Source of the DNA: Aquamicrobium sp.
GTDB taxonomy: Bacteria > Pseudomonadota > Alphaproteobacteria > Rhizobiales > Rhizobiaceae
Assembly: GCF_023954335.1 (NCBI RefSeq)
Contig: NZ_JAMLIE010000001.1
Location: 930,001-994,000, forward strand
Length of the DNA: 64,000 bases
Direction: 5' to 3'
Shown: in pieces, positions 27,799 through 37,114 of the stretch
Numbering within the stretch: the stretch's first letter is position 1
Layout: every line of letters begins with the position of its first letter
Notes under the pieces: generated by a model
What the model saw: the letters and a program-made list of their open reading frames with translations, nothing else
Database searches by the model: none
Told to the model about the DNA's origin: nothing
Position numbers and translations under genes: made by a program

Positions 27799-28091
27799 AA
27801 CCGGAGCGCCTTGACGCCGAAGCGGCGAAGGCCGCGCTTGCCGCTCTCGACGGCTGGGCGCTGGAGGAGGGCGGCGGCGCGATCCTCAAGAGCTTCGTCT
27901 TCGCCGATTTCTCCGCCGCCTTCGGCTTCATGGCCCGCGCCGCGCTCGCCGCCGAGAAGCTCGACCATCATCCCGAATGGTCGAACGTCTACAACCGCGT
28001 CGAGGTGCGGCTGACCACCCATTCGGCGCGCGGGCTGACCGCGCTCGACCTCGACCTCGCGCGGACGATGGATCGCCTCGCCGGCGGGTAA
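27795..28091 (+). CDS. phhB: 4a-hydroxytetrahydrobiopterin dehydratase
   Basis: A 98-residue PCD/DCoH-family enzyme that dehydrates 4a-hydroxytetrahydrobiopterin. The active-site motif DHHPEWSNVYN (His58, His59) and the later THSARGLT with its catalytic His are intact. It overlaps thpR by ATGA. No phenylalanine hydroxylase gene (phhA) is nearby, which is common in this family and leaves the physiological cofactor open. Confidence 0.93.
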   Translation: MKPERLDAEAAKAALAALDGWALEEGGGAILKSFVFADFSAAFGFMARAALAAEKLDHHPEWSNVYNRVEVRLTTHSARGLTALDLDLARTMDRLAGG

Positions 28092-28093
28092 GA

Positions 28094-29284
28094 TCACACC
28101 GGCGCTGCCCCGCCGAGGATGAAGCGCTCGATCTCGCCGAACAGCACCGGCCAGGCCTTCTCCTGCGGCAGCACCACATGGTTGCGGCCTTCGAGCAGCA
28201 GGAACTCGGCGTCCGGTATCCGCGCGGCGAGCGCGCGGCCCTCTTCCAGCGGCTGCACGCCGTCGTCGCGGGCGTGGATCACCAGCGTCGGCGTCGCGAT
28301 CTCCCCGATGCGCCCGCTCACGTCGAAACGGTCGATGGCGGCGCGCAGCGCGGCCGCGTTCTCCGGCGAGGTCGTCAGACGCTGGAGATCGACCAGCGAG
28401 TCGATCTGCTCGCGGCTGCCTTCGGGGATGAACATCGTGGCGAAGGCGTCGATGAACGGGCTGCCGGGCCGCCCCCAGCCGTGGCGGATCAGCGTCAGGA
28501 TCGCCTCGCCCTCGACCCGCTCGCGCTCGGAGAGGCGCAGCAGCCGGCCCTTCTCGAAGCCGCCATGCAGGACGAGGTGGCTGACCCGGTCGGGATGGCG
28601 ATGGGCGTAGGCGACGGCGATCGGCGCGCCCTGCGACGTGCCGTAGAGCGCGAAGCGGCCGAGCCCGGCGGCATCGACCACCGCCTCCAGATCCTCGACG
28701 AAGCGGTCGAGCGAGAGATCGGCGATGTCCCAGTCTGAAAGGCCATTGCCGCGCTGGTCGTAGCGCACCAGCCGGAAGCGCCGTTCGAGCCGCTCGAGCA
28801 GCGGCCGCCAGATCGGGCTCTGCCGATCGTGCTCCAGATGGGTCAGCCAGTGGCCGGCCTTGACCAGCGGGTAGCCCGTTCCGCCCGTGGCGTAGGCGAT
28901 GCGCGTGCCGTCGGCGGAGCGGCACAGTGCCACCCGCTGGCGCCCGCCGCTGGCCGGCGGGTGGGCGGCCGCTTCGGTCTCCTCGACCGCGCCGACGAAA
29001 CGGAAGCCGCGCCGCCGGATCGTCCTGATCCATCTTTGCGCCGTGCCGTCGTCGCCGATCGCGGCGCGCGCCGCGCTGATGCGGGCGCTGGTCGCTGAAT
29101 CGGAGACGATGCGGCCGTTCCACACCGCTTGGATCAGCTCATCGACGGAAATCACCCGTTCGCGCTCGCGCAGCAGGAAGACGAGAAGGTCGAACACCTG
29201 CGGCTCGACGAGGCACGGCCGCCCCGCGCTCGTGAGCTCGCGGGTTTCCGGCACCAGCGCATAGTCGCCGAAAAGATAGCGCAT
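28094..29284 (-). CDS. Winged-helix DNA-binding domain fused to alpha/beta hydrolase
   Basis: A 396-residue fusion. Residues 1-100 form an OmpR/PhoB-type winged helix (FGDYALVPETREL ... IRTIRRRGFRFVG), as in CadC. A linker leads to an alpha/beta hydrolase at about 120-390 with nucleophile Ser217 (GTSQGA), an acidic residue in HARDDGV and His in GRNHVV, all in order, so the enzyme appears intact. There is no membrane segment. It may be a regulator that binds or hydrolyses an ester-like effector. The ATG at 29284 is chosen because the wHTH starts there; an upstream ATG adds a non-conserved stretch. It is convergent with phhB. Confidence 0.88.
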   Translation of the reverse strand: MRYLFGDYALVPETRELTSAGRPCLVEPQVFDLLVFLLRERERVISVDELIQAVWNGRIVSDSATSARISAARAAIGDDGTAQRWIRTIRRRGFRFVGAVEETEAAAHPPASGGRQRVALCRSADGTRIAYATGGTGYPLVKAGHWLTHLEHDRQSPIWRPLLERLERRFRLVRYDQRGNGLSDWDIADLSLDRFVEDLEAVVDAAGLGRFALYGTSQGAPIAVAYAHRHPDRVSHLVLHGGFEKGRLLRLSERERVEGEAILTLIRHGWGRPGSPFIDAFATMFIPEGSREQIDSLVDLQRLTTSPENAAALRAAIDRFDVSGRIGEIATPTLVIHARDDGVQPLEEGRALAARIPDAEFLLLEGRNHVVLPQEKAWPVLFGEIERFILGGAAPV

Positions 29285-29436
29285 CGCCCTTTCTACCACG
29301 GCACCGGGGACGCCGGAACGCGGTTGCGGGCCCGGAGGGCAAAAGACAGGAAGAAGGCAGGCAAACGGCAAGGTGGCGCTCAAGCGGCAGCGCGGGGCCG
29401 GCGCTAGGGTCCGCTCTCGAAGCAGGGAGAGCCGCC

Positions 29437-29619
29437 ATGACCGCAGCTGAGGACACCCCGATCCGCCGCCGCGCCGACGGGTCGATCGACGCCGGGTTCT
29501 ATCTCGCCCGCGGCAGGACCTGCCGGGCCGTCGCCGTCACCGGGCGGACGGCGAAGCTCCTGCGGAGTCTGGCGCGGCTGGTCGCGATCCCGCGGCGGAA
29601 ACCGGACGCGGCGCGCTGA
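29437..29619 (+). CDS. Small hypothetical protein, RADGSID type
   Basis: 60 residues. The N-terminal half contains RRRADGSIDAGFYLARGR, which I recognise as a recurring small-protein pattern in rhizobia; the C-terminal half is basic (RSLARLVAIPRRK). GGGAGAG lies 7 bases before the ATG. No signal peptide or helix-turn-helix is evident. Function unknown; possibly nucleic-acid or membrane associated given its charge. Confidence 0.6.
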   Translation: MTAAEDTPIRRRADGSIDAGFYLARGRTCRAVAVTGRTAKLLRSLARLVAIPRRKPDAAR

Positions 29620-29652
29620 CGAAACCCCCTATCTTGCAATCGGGCATCCGCC

Positions 29653-29706
29653 CGCCCATCTTTTTGCCATGGAGCCCATCTTTTCCGTGGAGCCCATCTT
29701 TTCCGT
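29653..29706 (+). repeat. 18-bp tandem repeat before the YkvA-family gene
   Basis: Two perfect copies of GGAGCCCATCTTTTCCGT (29671-29688, 29689-29706), preceded by a degenerate third (29653-29670). Each full unit begins with a GGAG that can act as a ribosome site, and the following GTGGAG lies before the likely start at 29720. The units are also in frame as EPIFSV if an upstream ATG (29669) is used. Confidence 0.8.
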
Positions 29707-29719
29707 GGAGCGCAGCGCG

Positions 29720-30094
29720 ATGAACCACAGCAAGATCGACGATGTCCTGAAGCCGGCCGGCCAGCGCGAGGACGCACGCCGCGAGGCGGACGTGCGCGCG
29801 CGGTTCTGGCGTACGATGAGGCGCGCCGCGCGGCAGGTGCCGTTCATCGAGGACGTCGTCGCCGGCTACTACACCGCGCTCGACCGGCGGACGCCGCTCA
29901 GGGCGCGCGGCACGCTGCTCGCGGCGCTGGCCTATTTCGTCATGCCGGCCGACATGATCCCCGATTTCATCGTCGGCCTCGGCTTCACGGACGACGTCGC
30001 CGTGCTGACGGCGGCGCTCGCCGCGATCCGCGGCAACATCAGGCCCGCCCATCGCGAGATGGCCCGCGAGGCGCTGGAAGACGCCGAGCTTTAG
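29720..30094 (+). CDS. YkvA family protein (DUF1232)
   Basis: A 124-residue protein. Residues 45-95 carry the DUF1232 core: ALDRRTPLRARG..LAALAYFVMPADMIPDFIVGLGFTDDVAVL, with a hydrophobic helix and the PxDxIPDxxxxxGxxDD signature. These are probably small membrane-associated proteins of unknown function. The start at 29720 has GGAG 9-12 bases upstream; a start at 29669 would add 17 residues encoded by the tandem repeat. A hairpin lies after the stop. Confidence 0.85.
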   Translation: MNHSKIDDVLKPAGQREDARREADVRARFWRTMRRAARQVPFIEDVVAGYYTALDRRTPLRARGTLLAALAYFVMPADMIPDFIVGLGFTDDVAVLTAALAAIRGNIRPAHREMAREALEDAEL

Positions 30095-30120
30095 GACGAC
30101 AATCCCTTGCATGGAGCCCC

Positions 30121-30153
30121 GCGCCGCCGCTTCTGGCGGCGCTTGCGCTTTTC
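30121..30153 (+). terminator. Hairpin after the YkvA-family gene
   Basis: Stem GCGCCGCC/GGCGGCGC (30121-30128 and 30135-30142), then TTGCGCTTTTC. The T-run is interrupted, so termination may be partial. The rest of 30095-30382 shows no gene I can support. Confidence 0.6.
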
Positions 30154-30382
30154 AGGTCAAACTCTCGCCGCTTTTGCCCTTTTCATGACGGGGGAAGGGA
30201 TGTGGCTGCCATCGCACGGGCATGTAAGGACACGGGCGAGGGCAGGGGTTGCGAAGCGGCGGGGTCTTTCTTCGGTGAGGTTCACCCTTTCGTAACCCTG
30301 ATTAATTCAAAATGAAGCGAATGGGATCCGGATGTCCGTCCCTCACCCGAACACGACCACGCACAGGGATAACGCTAAGACG

Positions 30383-30886
30383 ATGCGCGGAATCATATCG
30401 ACCATCTCCTGCCTCGCGCTGCTCGCGGCCGCCACGCCGGTTCTCGCCCAGGGGGCGACGAAAATCGGCCAGCATAACGCCTGGGGCACCTATTCGTATC
30501 AGGCCAACAACGGCAAGGTCTGCTATGTGCTGACCATCCCGACCGACAAGCAGCCGGCGAGCCTCAACCATGGCGACATCTTCTTCTTCGTCAGCCAGAA
30601 GCCGGGCCAGAACGTCTCCTACGAGCCGCAGTTCATCGCCTCCTACGACTTCCAGTCGAATTCGAAGGTCCAGGTGACGGTGGGCGACCGTTCGTTCTCG
30701 ATGTTCACCCGCGGCAAGTCGGCCTGGATGGAGAACGCCGCCGAGGAGCCGCAGCTCATCGCTGCCATGCGCGCCGGCTCCGACATGAAGGTGCAGGCCA
30801 CTTCCGGCCGCGGCAACCCGACCAACTACACCTTCTCGCTGCGCGGCATCACCGCGGCGCTGAACTCGATCCAGACCTGCCAGTAG
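30383..30886 (+). CDS. Invasion-associated locus B (IalB) family protein
   Basis: A 167-residue exported protein. The signal peptide is at 1-23 (MRGIISTISC..., cleavage near VLAQG). The mature part has the IalB-family pattern with WGTYSYQANNGKVCYV and a C-terminal Cys in IQTCQ, likely forming a disulphide. The family is named from Bartonella IalB, but in free-living rhizobia it is a widespread periplasmic protein of unknown function, not evidence of pathogenicity. An in-frame ATG at 30332 would put 17 polar residues before the signal peptide, so it is rejected. Confidence 0.87.
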   Translation: MRGIISTISCLALLAAATPVLAQGATKIGQHNAWGTYSYQANNGKVCYVLTIPTDKQPASLNHGDIFFFVSQKPGQNVSYEPQFIASYDFQSNSKVQVTVGDRSFSMFTRGKSAWMENAAEEPQLIAAMRAGSDMKVQATSGRGNPTNYTFSLRGITAALNSIQTCQ

Positions 30887-30916
30887 GGCAGGGCGGGCCG
30901 AAAACAACGAATCGCG

Positions 30917-30944
30917 ACGGGGCCGTGACGGAGCGGCCCCGTTC
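30917..30944 (+). terminator. Intrinsic terminator after the IalB-like gene
   Basis: Stem ACGGGGCCG/CGGCCCCGT (9 bp) with an 8-base loop, followed by TCTGCTAT. It is 30 bp after the stop at 30886. The T-run is poor. Confidence 0.65.
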
Positions 30945-31004
30945 TGCTATCAGCGCGGCCTGACACTGGCGCGCGGCCGCGGCCGCCACTATCTTTGCCC
31001 GACC

Positions 31005-32252
31005 ATGACGCTTTCGCTCGACCTGACCTCGCCTTCGACTCGCCCCGCCCCCAATGCCTCGGGTTTGGCAGCTTCCGCGCGCGCGGCCGAAAAGCCGTCG
31101 CTGATCGGCATGAGCCGCGAGGAGATGGCCGAGGCGCTTGGCGCGGCCGGCGTGCCGGAGCGCCAGCGCCGGATGCGTGTCCAGCAGCTCTGGCACTGGC
31201 TCTATGTGCGCGGCGTCAGCGACTTCTCGCAGATGTTCAACATCTCGAAGGATCTGCGCGCCGCGCTCGACTGCCATTTCACCATCGCCCGGCCGGAAGT
31301 GGTCGAGGAGCAGATCTCGCAGGACGGCACCCGCAAATGGCTGTTCCGCTTTCCGCCGCGCGGCGCCGGCCGCCCGGTCGAGATCGAGACCGTCTACATC
31401 CCCGAGGAAGGGCGCGGCACGCTGTGCATCTCCAGCCAGGTCGGCTGCACGCTCACCTGCTCGTTCTGCCACACCGGCACCCAGAAGCTGGTGCGCAACC
31501 TGACGGCCGAGGAGATCCTCGCCCAGCTGCTGACCGCGCGCGACCGTCTCGGCGATTTCCCGGATACGGACACGCCCGACGGCGCCATTGTCCCGGCCGA
31601 GGGGCGCAAGGTGTCGAACATCGTCATGATGGGCATGGGCGAGCCGCTCTACAATTTCGAGAACGTCAAGAAGGCGCTGCTCATCGCCTCCGACGGCGAC
31701 GGGCTGTCCCTGTCGAAGCGCCGCATCACGCTCTCGACCTCCGGCGTGACTCCCGAGATCGCCCGCACCGGCGAGGAGATCGGCGTCATGCTGGCGATCT
31801 CGCTGCATGCCGTGCGCGACGACCTGCGCGACATGCTGGTGCCGATCAACAAAAAGTATCCGCTGAAGGCGCTGATGGATGCCTGCCGGCGCTATCCGGG
31901 CCTCTCCAACGCGCGGCGCATCACCTTCGAGTATGTGATGCTCAAGGACGTCAATGACAGCCTCGACGACGCCAAGGAGCTGGTGCGGCTGCTCCGGGGC
32001 ATTCCGGCCAAGATCAACCTGATCCCGTTCAACCCCTGGCCGGGCACCAACTACCAGTGCTCGGACTGGGAGACGATCGAGAAGTTCGCCGACTACATCA
32101 ACAATGCCGGCTACGCCTCGCCGATCCGCACCCCGCGCGGCCGCGACATCCTCGCCGCCTGCGGCCAGTTGAAGTCGGAATCGGAACGCATGCGCAAGAC
32201 CGACCGGCTGGCGCTGGAAGCGATGATGATCGCCGGGCACGGCGAGGCGTGA
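31005..32252 (+). CDS. rlmN: 23S rRNA (adenine2503-C2)- / tRNA(adenine37-C2)-methyltransferase
   Basis: A 415-residue radical SAM enzyme that methylates C2 of A2503 in 23S rRNA and A37 in some tRNAs. The iron-sulfur cysteines are Cys148, Cys152 and Cys155 (CTLTCSFC), and the methyl-carrying Cys is in ILAACGQL near the C-terminus. GEPLYNFENV and the FEYVMLKDVNDS segments are typical. Its stop overlaps the next start by four bases (GTGA), so the membrane-protein gene is coupled to it. Confidence 0.96.
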   Translation: MTLSLDLTSPSTRPAPNASGLAASARAAEKPSLIGMSREEMAEALGAAGVPERQRRMRVQQLWHWLYVRGVSDFSQMFNISKDLRAALDCHFTIARPEVVEEQISQDGTRKWLFRFPPRGAGRPVEIETVYIPEEGRGTLCISSQVGCTLTCSFCHTGTQKLVRNLTAEEILAQLLTARDRLGDFPDTDTPDGAIVPAEGRKVSNIVMMGMGEPLYNFENVKKALLIASDGDGLSLSKRRITLSTSGVTPEIARTGEEIGVMLAISLHAVRDDLRDMLVPINKKYPLKALMDACRRYPGLSNARRITFEYVMLKDVNDSLDDAKELVRLLRGIPAKINLIPFNPWPGTNYQCSDWETIEKFADYINNAGYASPIRTPRGRDILAACGQLKSESERMRKTDRLALEAMMIAGHGEA

Positions 32253-32710
32253 GCGGCCAGCGCATCGCCACCATCCTTATCGTCGGCTTCGGTTATCTGG
32301 TCGCCGTCTGCGCCGCGGTCGTCGTCACCGTCGCGCTGATCTTCTCGCCCTCCGCCCTGCCGGATGACGGCGCGAACGGCTCGCTTTTCCCTCTTCTGGG
32401 CGATCTGCCCTTCATCCTGGCGGTCGGCTTCTTCTGGACGGTCTCCTGCGCCCTGCCGGGATTCATCGTCGCGATCCTGCTGGGAGAGAGCGAGCGATGG
32501 GAGCATTGGTGGGCCTATGCCGTCGCCGGCCTCGCCAACGCCGTGCCGTCGCTGGCGATCTTCGGCCTCTTCGTCGGTTCGCCCTTCGAGATGCCGTCGA
32601 TGGTGATGGCGTCGTTTCCCGGCGGCTTCGCCGGCGGCGCGGCCTACTGGCTTTCGGCCGGCCGGCTGGTGGCGCGCCGGCGCGCGGTCGCTTCCACGGA
32701 CGTCGCCTGA
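32249..32710 (+). CDS. Small four-helix membrane protein, unknown function
   Basis: 153 residues from a GTG at 32249 that overlaps the rlmN stop (GTGA), a usual sign of translational coupling. Four hydrophobic helices lie at about 8-30, 45-70, 83-105 and 112-137, with short loops and a basic tail (RRRAVAS). No recognised motif. It is co-transcribed with rlmN and ends before the palindrome 32730-32770, which may serve as terminator. Confidence 0.7.
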   Translation: MSGQRIATILIVGFGYLVAVCAAVVVTVALIFSPSALPDDGANGSLFPLLGDLPFILAVGFFWTVSCALPGFIVAILLGESERWEHWWAYAVAGLANAVPSLAIFGLFVGSPFEMPSMVMASFPGGFAGGAAYWLSAGRLVARRRAVASTDVA

Positions 32711-32729
32711 CCCGGCTCCCTGTTTTGAC

Positions 32730-32770
32730 GCAATTCCAGGAAAAGCGCTTCACACTTTTCCTGGAATTGC
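32730..32770. repeat. Perfect palindromic repeat between convergent genes
   Basis: Arms GCAATTCCAGGAAAAG and its complement (16 bp, perfect) around a 9-base loop CGCTTCACA. It ends one base before the LysE-family stop. It belongs to the same family as 37662-37705 and 6838-6884 and may act as a bidirectional terminator. Confidence 0.85.
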
Positions 32771-32771
32771 T

Positions 32772-33422
32772 CTATTTCGCCGATGCGGTCAGGATCCGGA
32801 AGGCGAAGGCCGAGAACACGCCGGCGAACAGGTAGTCGGTCAGGCGCATCAGGCGCGGGGCGCGCTTCAGCATCGACGAGAACGAATCCGCCGCCAGCAC
32901 CATCGGCACCGTCACCGGCAACGACAGCGGGATGAAGAGCAGGCCGAGGAACAGCAGCTTCTGCGGCGCGTAGGGGTCACTCGCGGTGACGAACTGCGGC
33001 AGGAAGGTCATGAAGAACAGCACGATCTTCGGGTTGAGCAGGTTGATCATCAGCCCGAGCGCCCAGTTGCGGAAGAACGGGCGCTGCTTTTCCGGCCTCG
33101 CCTCCGGCGAGAAGGCCGAGCCGTGGCGGATCGCCTGGAAGGCGAGGAAGATCAGGTAGCCGGCGCCGGCCACCTTGAGCACGAAGAACGCCTGCGGCGA
33201 GGCGACGATCAGCGCCGAAAGGCCGAGCGAGACCAAGAGCGTGTGGATCATGATGCCAGTCATCGCGCCGGTCATGCAGGCAAGGCCCGCGGCCCTGCCC
33301 TGGCTCAGCGCCCGCCCGACGAACAGCGTCATGTCGGGGCCGGGAGTGATGGCGATGACGAACACCGCCACCGCGAACTGGAGGATGACGGAGAAGTCGG
33401 GCACGAAGTTCGCGAGTGTCAT
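32772..33422 (-). CDS. LysE family translocator
   Basis: A 216-residue inner-membrane exporter of the LysE/RhtB superfamily with six hydrophobic helices. The signature FVIAITPGPDMTLFVGRAL is at about 20-40 and LNPKIVLFFMTFLPQF at about 125-140. Members export amino acids such as lysine, threonine, homoserine or leucine; the substrate is not deducible. The start at 33422 is chosen because the first helix follows directly; the upstream ATG would add 30 polar residues. Confidence 0.92.
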   Translation of the reverse strand: MTLANFVPDFSVILQFAVAVFVIAITPGPDMTLFVGRALSQGRAAGLACMTGAMTGIMIHTLLVSLGLSALIVASPQAFFVLKVAGAGYLIFLAFQAIRHGSAFSPEARPEKQRPFFRNWALGLMINLLNPKIVLFFMTFLPQFVTASDPYAPQKLLFLGLLFIPLSLPVTVPMVLAADSFSSMLKRAPRLMRLTDYLFAGVFSAFAFRILTASAK

Positions 33423-33558
33423 GACGATGCCGCCGTGGGTGGGAACCGAGGTTCTATACTCCATCGCCGGTGCGCGCGCGAGGGGGAGGGCGGCATGGCC
33501 GCCTCGTTTCAATCAAGGGCGGCGCAGCCTTTCGCCAGCCGGATCGCCTGCGCGCCCT

Positions 33559-34491
33559 CTATTCCTGCGCGGCGGTCTCCTCGCCGGCTTCCGCCTCCGG
33601 CTCCTCCGGCAGCTCGCCCTTGAGCGCGTAGGCGTTGCCGTCCCAGCGCCAGACGAGGCCGGGGCCCTGCGCGCGCGCCGGCAGGGTCACGATGTCGGGC
33701 CAGCCGTCCGTCACCGCCTTCGGGTCGGTGTGGAGATGGACGTTCTCGGTGTCGTAGACGGCGCGCCAGTTGTCGCCGTCGGGCGCGAAGCCGGTGATGT
33801 TGCAGCCCGATGCGCCGTAATACCACGACGAGCCGCACAGCCGGGTGAACAGCACCCGCCGGCCGCCGTCGAACTCGGCCATGGCCGCGACGAGCGTCGG
33901 CTCGGAGGCGGTCGAGAGCCGGAAGCCGGCGATGTCGTCCTTCCTGAGCTCCCGCGCCAGCGCCATGTAGGAGGAGAAGGGCGTGAACGTCACCGGCGTA
34001 TAGGCCGACATGTCGCGCAGCGAGCAGCGCTCCTGCGCCGCCGTGATGGCGATGCGCGAGCCGCGCAGGGCGAAGGCGGCGTCGCCGACCGCCTCGTCGA
34101 GTGCGCCGGCGAAGTCGAGCCGCATGCGGATGCCGTCCTTCAGCGGTTCGATGGCCGCGCGCGGCAGCGCCAGCGTCAGCCCGCCGTCGGCGGCGGCAGC
34201 CACCTCCACCTCGAAGGCGCGCCTGTCGACCTCGATGACGGCGCCGCCCGCGGCCGGACGGGTTCCCTCGGAGAGCGCGAGGTCGAGCCGCCAGCGCTGG
34301 GCCTCGCAGGAGAGCGTCGCCCCCGTCACCTTCGTCTCGCCCTGCGCGGCGGGCAGGCTCGCCCGCGCCTCGGTCTCGTGCGCCGCCCATCGGTCGGCGC
34401 CCTGCGCGGCGGCCTGCGGGGTTGCGAACGGGAGGAGGGCTGCAAGGGCCGCTGAGAGCCGCAGCACGTTTCTGCCGGAAGGTGTCGCCAA
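33559..34491 (-). CDS. Secreted hypothetical protein (DUF1176-like)
   Basis: 310 residues with a signal peptide (1-29, cleavage near AAAQG). The mature part is rich in predicted beta strands, with four cysteines (SCEAQRW, ERCSLRD, RLCGSSWYYGASGCN). The Trp/Gly-rich segment FTRLCGSSWYYGASGCN and the C-terminal PxGLVWRWDGNAYAL motif resemble DUF1176-type periplasmic proteins, but I am not certain of the family. The acidic tail (PEEPEAEAGEE) is low complexity. It is divergent from argG. Confidence 0.65.
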   Translation of the reverse strand: MATPSGRNVLRLSAALAALLPFATPQAAAQGADRWAAHETEARASLPAAQGETKVTGATLSCEAQRWRLDLALSEGTRPAAGGAVIEVDRRAFEVEVAAAADGGLTLALPRAAIEPLKDGIRMRLDFAGALDEAVGDAAFALRGSRIAITAAQERCSLRDMSAYTPVTFTPFSSYMALARELRKDDIAGFRLSTASEPTLVAAMAEFDGGRRVLFTRLCGSSWYYGASGCNITGFAPDGDNWRAVYDTENVHLHTDPKAVTDGWPDIVTLPARAQGPGLVWRWDGNAYALKGELPEEPEAEAGEETAAQE

Positions 34492-34691
34492 GCGTCGTCC
34501 CCTTGGACATGTCGGTTCTGAATCGGTGCAGCGATCCTACCGCCCGCAAGCGGATCGGCAAGGCCGGCCGGCTTCACAAACCGGCGAGCGCGTTGCGCGC
34601 GGGCACACTCCCTTGTCCGGCGCGGCATTCCTGCTAAAAGGGCCGCCGATCCTTATGGGCCGCGCATGGCCCGGCAAGAAGCGGGGAAACC

Positions 34692-35915
<1,224 letters not shown>

Positions 35916-35923
35916 TACAGCTT

Positions 35924-35976
35924 TCTTCTCCCCGTGAACGGGGAGAAGATGCCGGCAGGCAGATGAGGGGCAGCGC
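35924..35976 (-). repeat. RIME-like palindromic repeat, copy 5
   Basis: CTTCTCCCCGTGAACGGGGAGAAG followed by the GATGCCGGCAGGCAGATGAG arm, the same arm subtype as copy 4. It begins 9 bp after the argG stop and probably forms its 3' hairpin. Confidence 0.75.
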
Positions 35977-35993
35977 AAGCCTTTGCGAGGTGA

Positions 35994-36049
35994 GCGCCGC
36001 CCCTCATCCGGCCCTTCGGGCCACCTTCTCCCCGTGAACGGGGAGAAGG
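35994..36049 (+). repeat. RIME-like palindromic repeat, copy 6
   Basis: CCCCTCATCCGGCCCTTCGGGCC, then the CTTCTCCCCGTGAACGGGGAGAAG palindrome. It is inverted relative to copy 5 and lies just after the lytic transglycosylase stop, so each convergent gene ends in one palindrome. Confidence 0.75.
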
Positions 36050-36065
36050 AATGCGGTCGTCGCGC

Positions 36066-36857
36066 CTACTTGTCGATCGCCTCTGCCATGATGGCGATGG
36101 CCTGCTGGTAAACCTTGGCCGCGTTCCAGCCGGCGATGGCGCCCATGTTGCCGCGGTAGCCCGCGCCCGGCTTCCAGCCGTGGCCGCGCAGGAAATTGGC
36201 GGTGGAGGCCAGCGCGATTTCGCGGTTGCGCAGGTCGCGGTTGCCGACGCCGTAGCGGATGACGTTCCCGGGCAGGAACTGGGTGTGCCCGATCTCGCCA
36301 TGCATCGCGCCGACCGAGTTCGCCGACAGCGCGCCGCTGTCGATCAGCTTCAGCGCGGCGAGCGCATGCGGCCGGAAGAAGTCCGGGCGGCGGCAGTCAT
36401 AGGCGAGCGTGACGATGGCCGAGACCGTGTTCTGCTTGCCCATATAGGAGCCGAACCCGGTTTCCATGCCCCATATGGCGAGGAGCACGCCCGCCGGCAC
36501 GCCGTACTGGCGCTCGATCCTGTCGAACAGCGCCGCGTTCGACTTCTTTAGCGATCGGCCCTTGGAGATGATGGTCGACGCGCCGCGGCGCTGCATGAAG
36601 CTCTCCACCGAGCCGCTGAACGCCTTCTTGACGCCGCGGTCGGCCTTGATGGTCGCCGTGGCGTAGCGCGCGCCGGCAAGCGCCGAAAGTCCGCCCCGCT
36701 TGACGCCTGCGGCCTTCGCCTCCTCAGTGAAAGCGGCCTTCCAGGCCTCGAAGCCGCCGCCGTCATTGCCGCATTTCGCGGCGTGGGCCGCACCGCCCGA
36801 AGCAACGAGCGCCGCTAGCGCCACCGCGAGAAACCCGCCCCTGAAACCTGCTGCCAT
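36066..36857 (-). CDS. Lytic murein transglycosylase (MltB-like)
   Basis: 263 residues with a signal peptide (1-27, AHAAKC). The catalytic Glu132 is in AIWGMETGFGSYMG, and the GH103/SLT_2 landmarks GEIGHTQFLP and the terminal WNAAKVY are present. It should cleave peptidoglycan glycan strands to 1,6-anhydromuropeptides in the periplasm. It is shorter than E. coli MltB and lacks a C-terminal peptidoglycan-binding domain. No lipobox is visible, so it is probably soluble. Confidence 0.9.
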   Translation of the reverse strand: MAAGFRGGFLAVALAALVASGGAAHAAKCGNDGGGFEAWKAAFTEEAKAAGVKRGGLSALAGARYATATIKADRGVKKAFSGSVESFMQRRGASTIISKGRSLKKSNAALFDRIERQYGVPAGVLLAIWGMETGFGSYMGKQNTVSAIVTLAYDCRRPDFFRPHALAALKLIDSGALSANSVGAMHGEIGHTQFLPGNVIRYGVGNRDLRNREIALASTANFLRGHGWKPGAGYRGNMGAIAGWNAAKVYQQAIAIMAEAIDK

Positions 36858-37054
36858 TCCTGTCTCCTCGTTCGCCCGAGTCGTTCCGCCGGCGAAATTG
36901 TGCCAAGAGCGGGCGCGCTTGTCATCCGCCTGACGAAAGGTTGATCCGATTTCGTCGCTTCACGGATAGCCCGTTTGCCTTGCCGTTGCGTTACCGCCAT
37001 ACCCCTTCGGCGACGAAAATGTCGATCTCGTGATCGCCGCCCATGCCGCTTGCC

Positions 37055-37080
37055 GGAACATTTTCCGCTCATTGCCCGTT
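37055..37080 (+). promoter_or_regulatory. EcfG-like promoter of the SH3/DUF1236 gene
   Basis: GGAAC (37055-37059), 17-bp spacer, CGTT (37077-37080), ending 35 bases before the ATG at 37115. Same consensus and same distance to the start codon as 16838-16863. Confidence 0.65.
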
Positions 37081-37114
37081 CGGATGCCTGACGAAACCGT
37101 TCGGGAGAAGACCG

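Noticed and set aside
30107..30295. 60-codon frame after the YkvA-family gene
   Set aside because: It starts inside the predicted terminator region, has no ribosome site and no recognisable sequence.
30383..30886. Virulence factor, from the invasion-associated locus B similarity
   Set aside because: IalB-family proteins are widespread in free-living and symbiotic Rhizobiales, so the name does not indicate pathogenicity.
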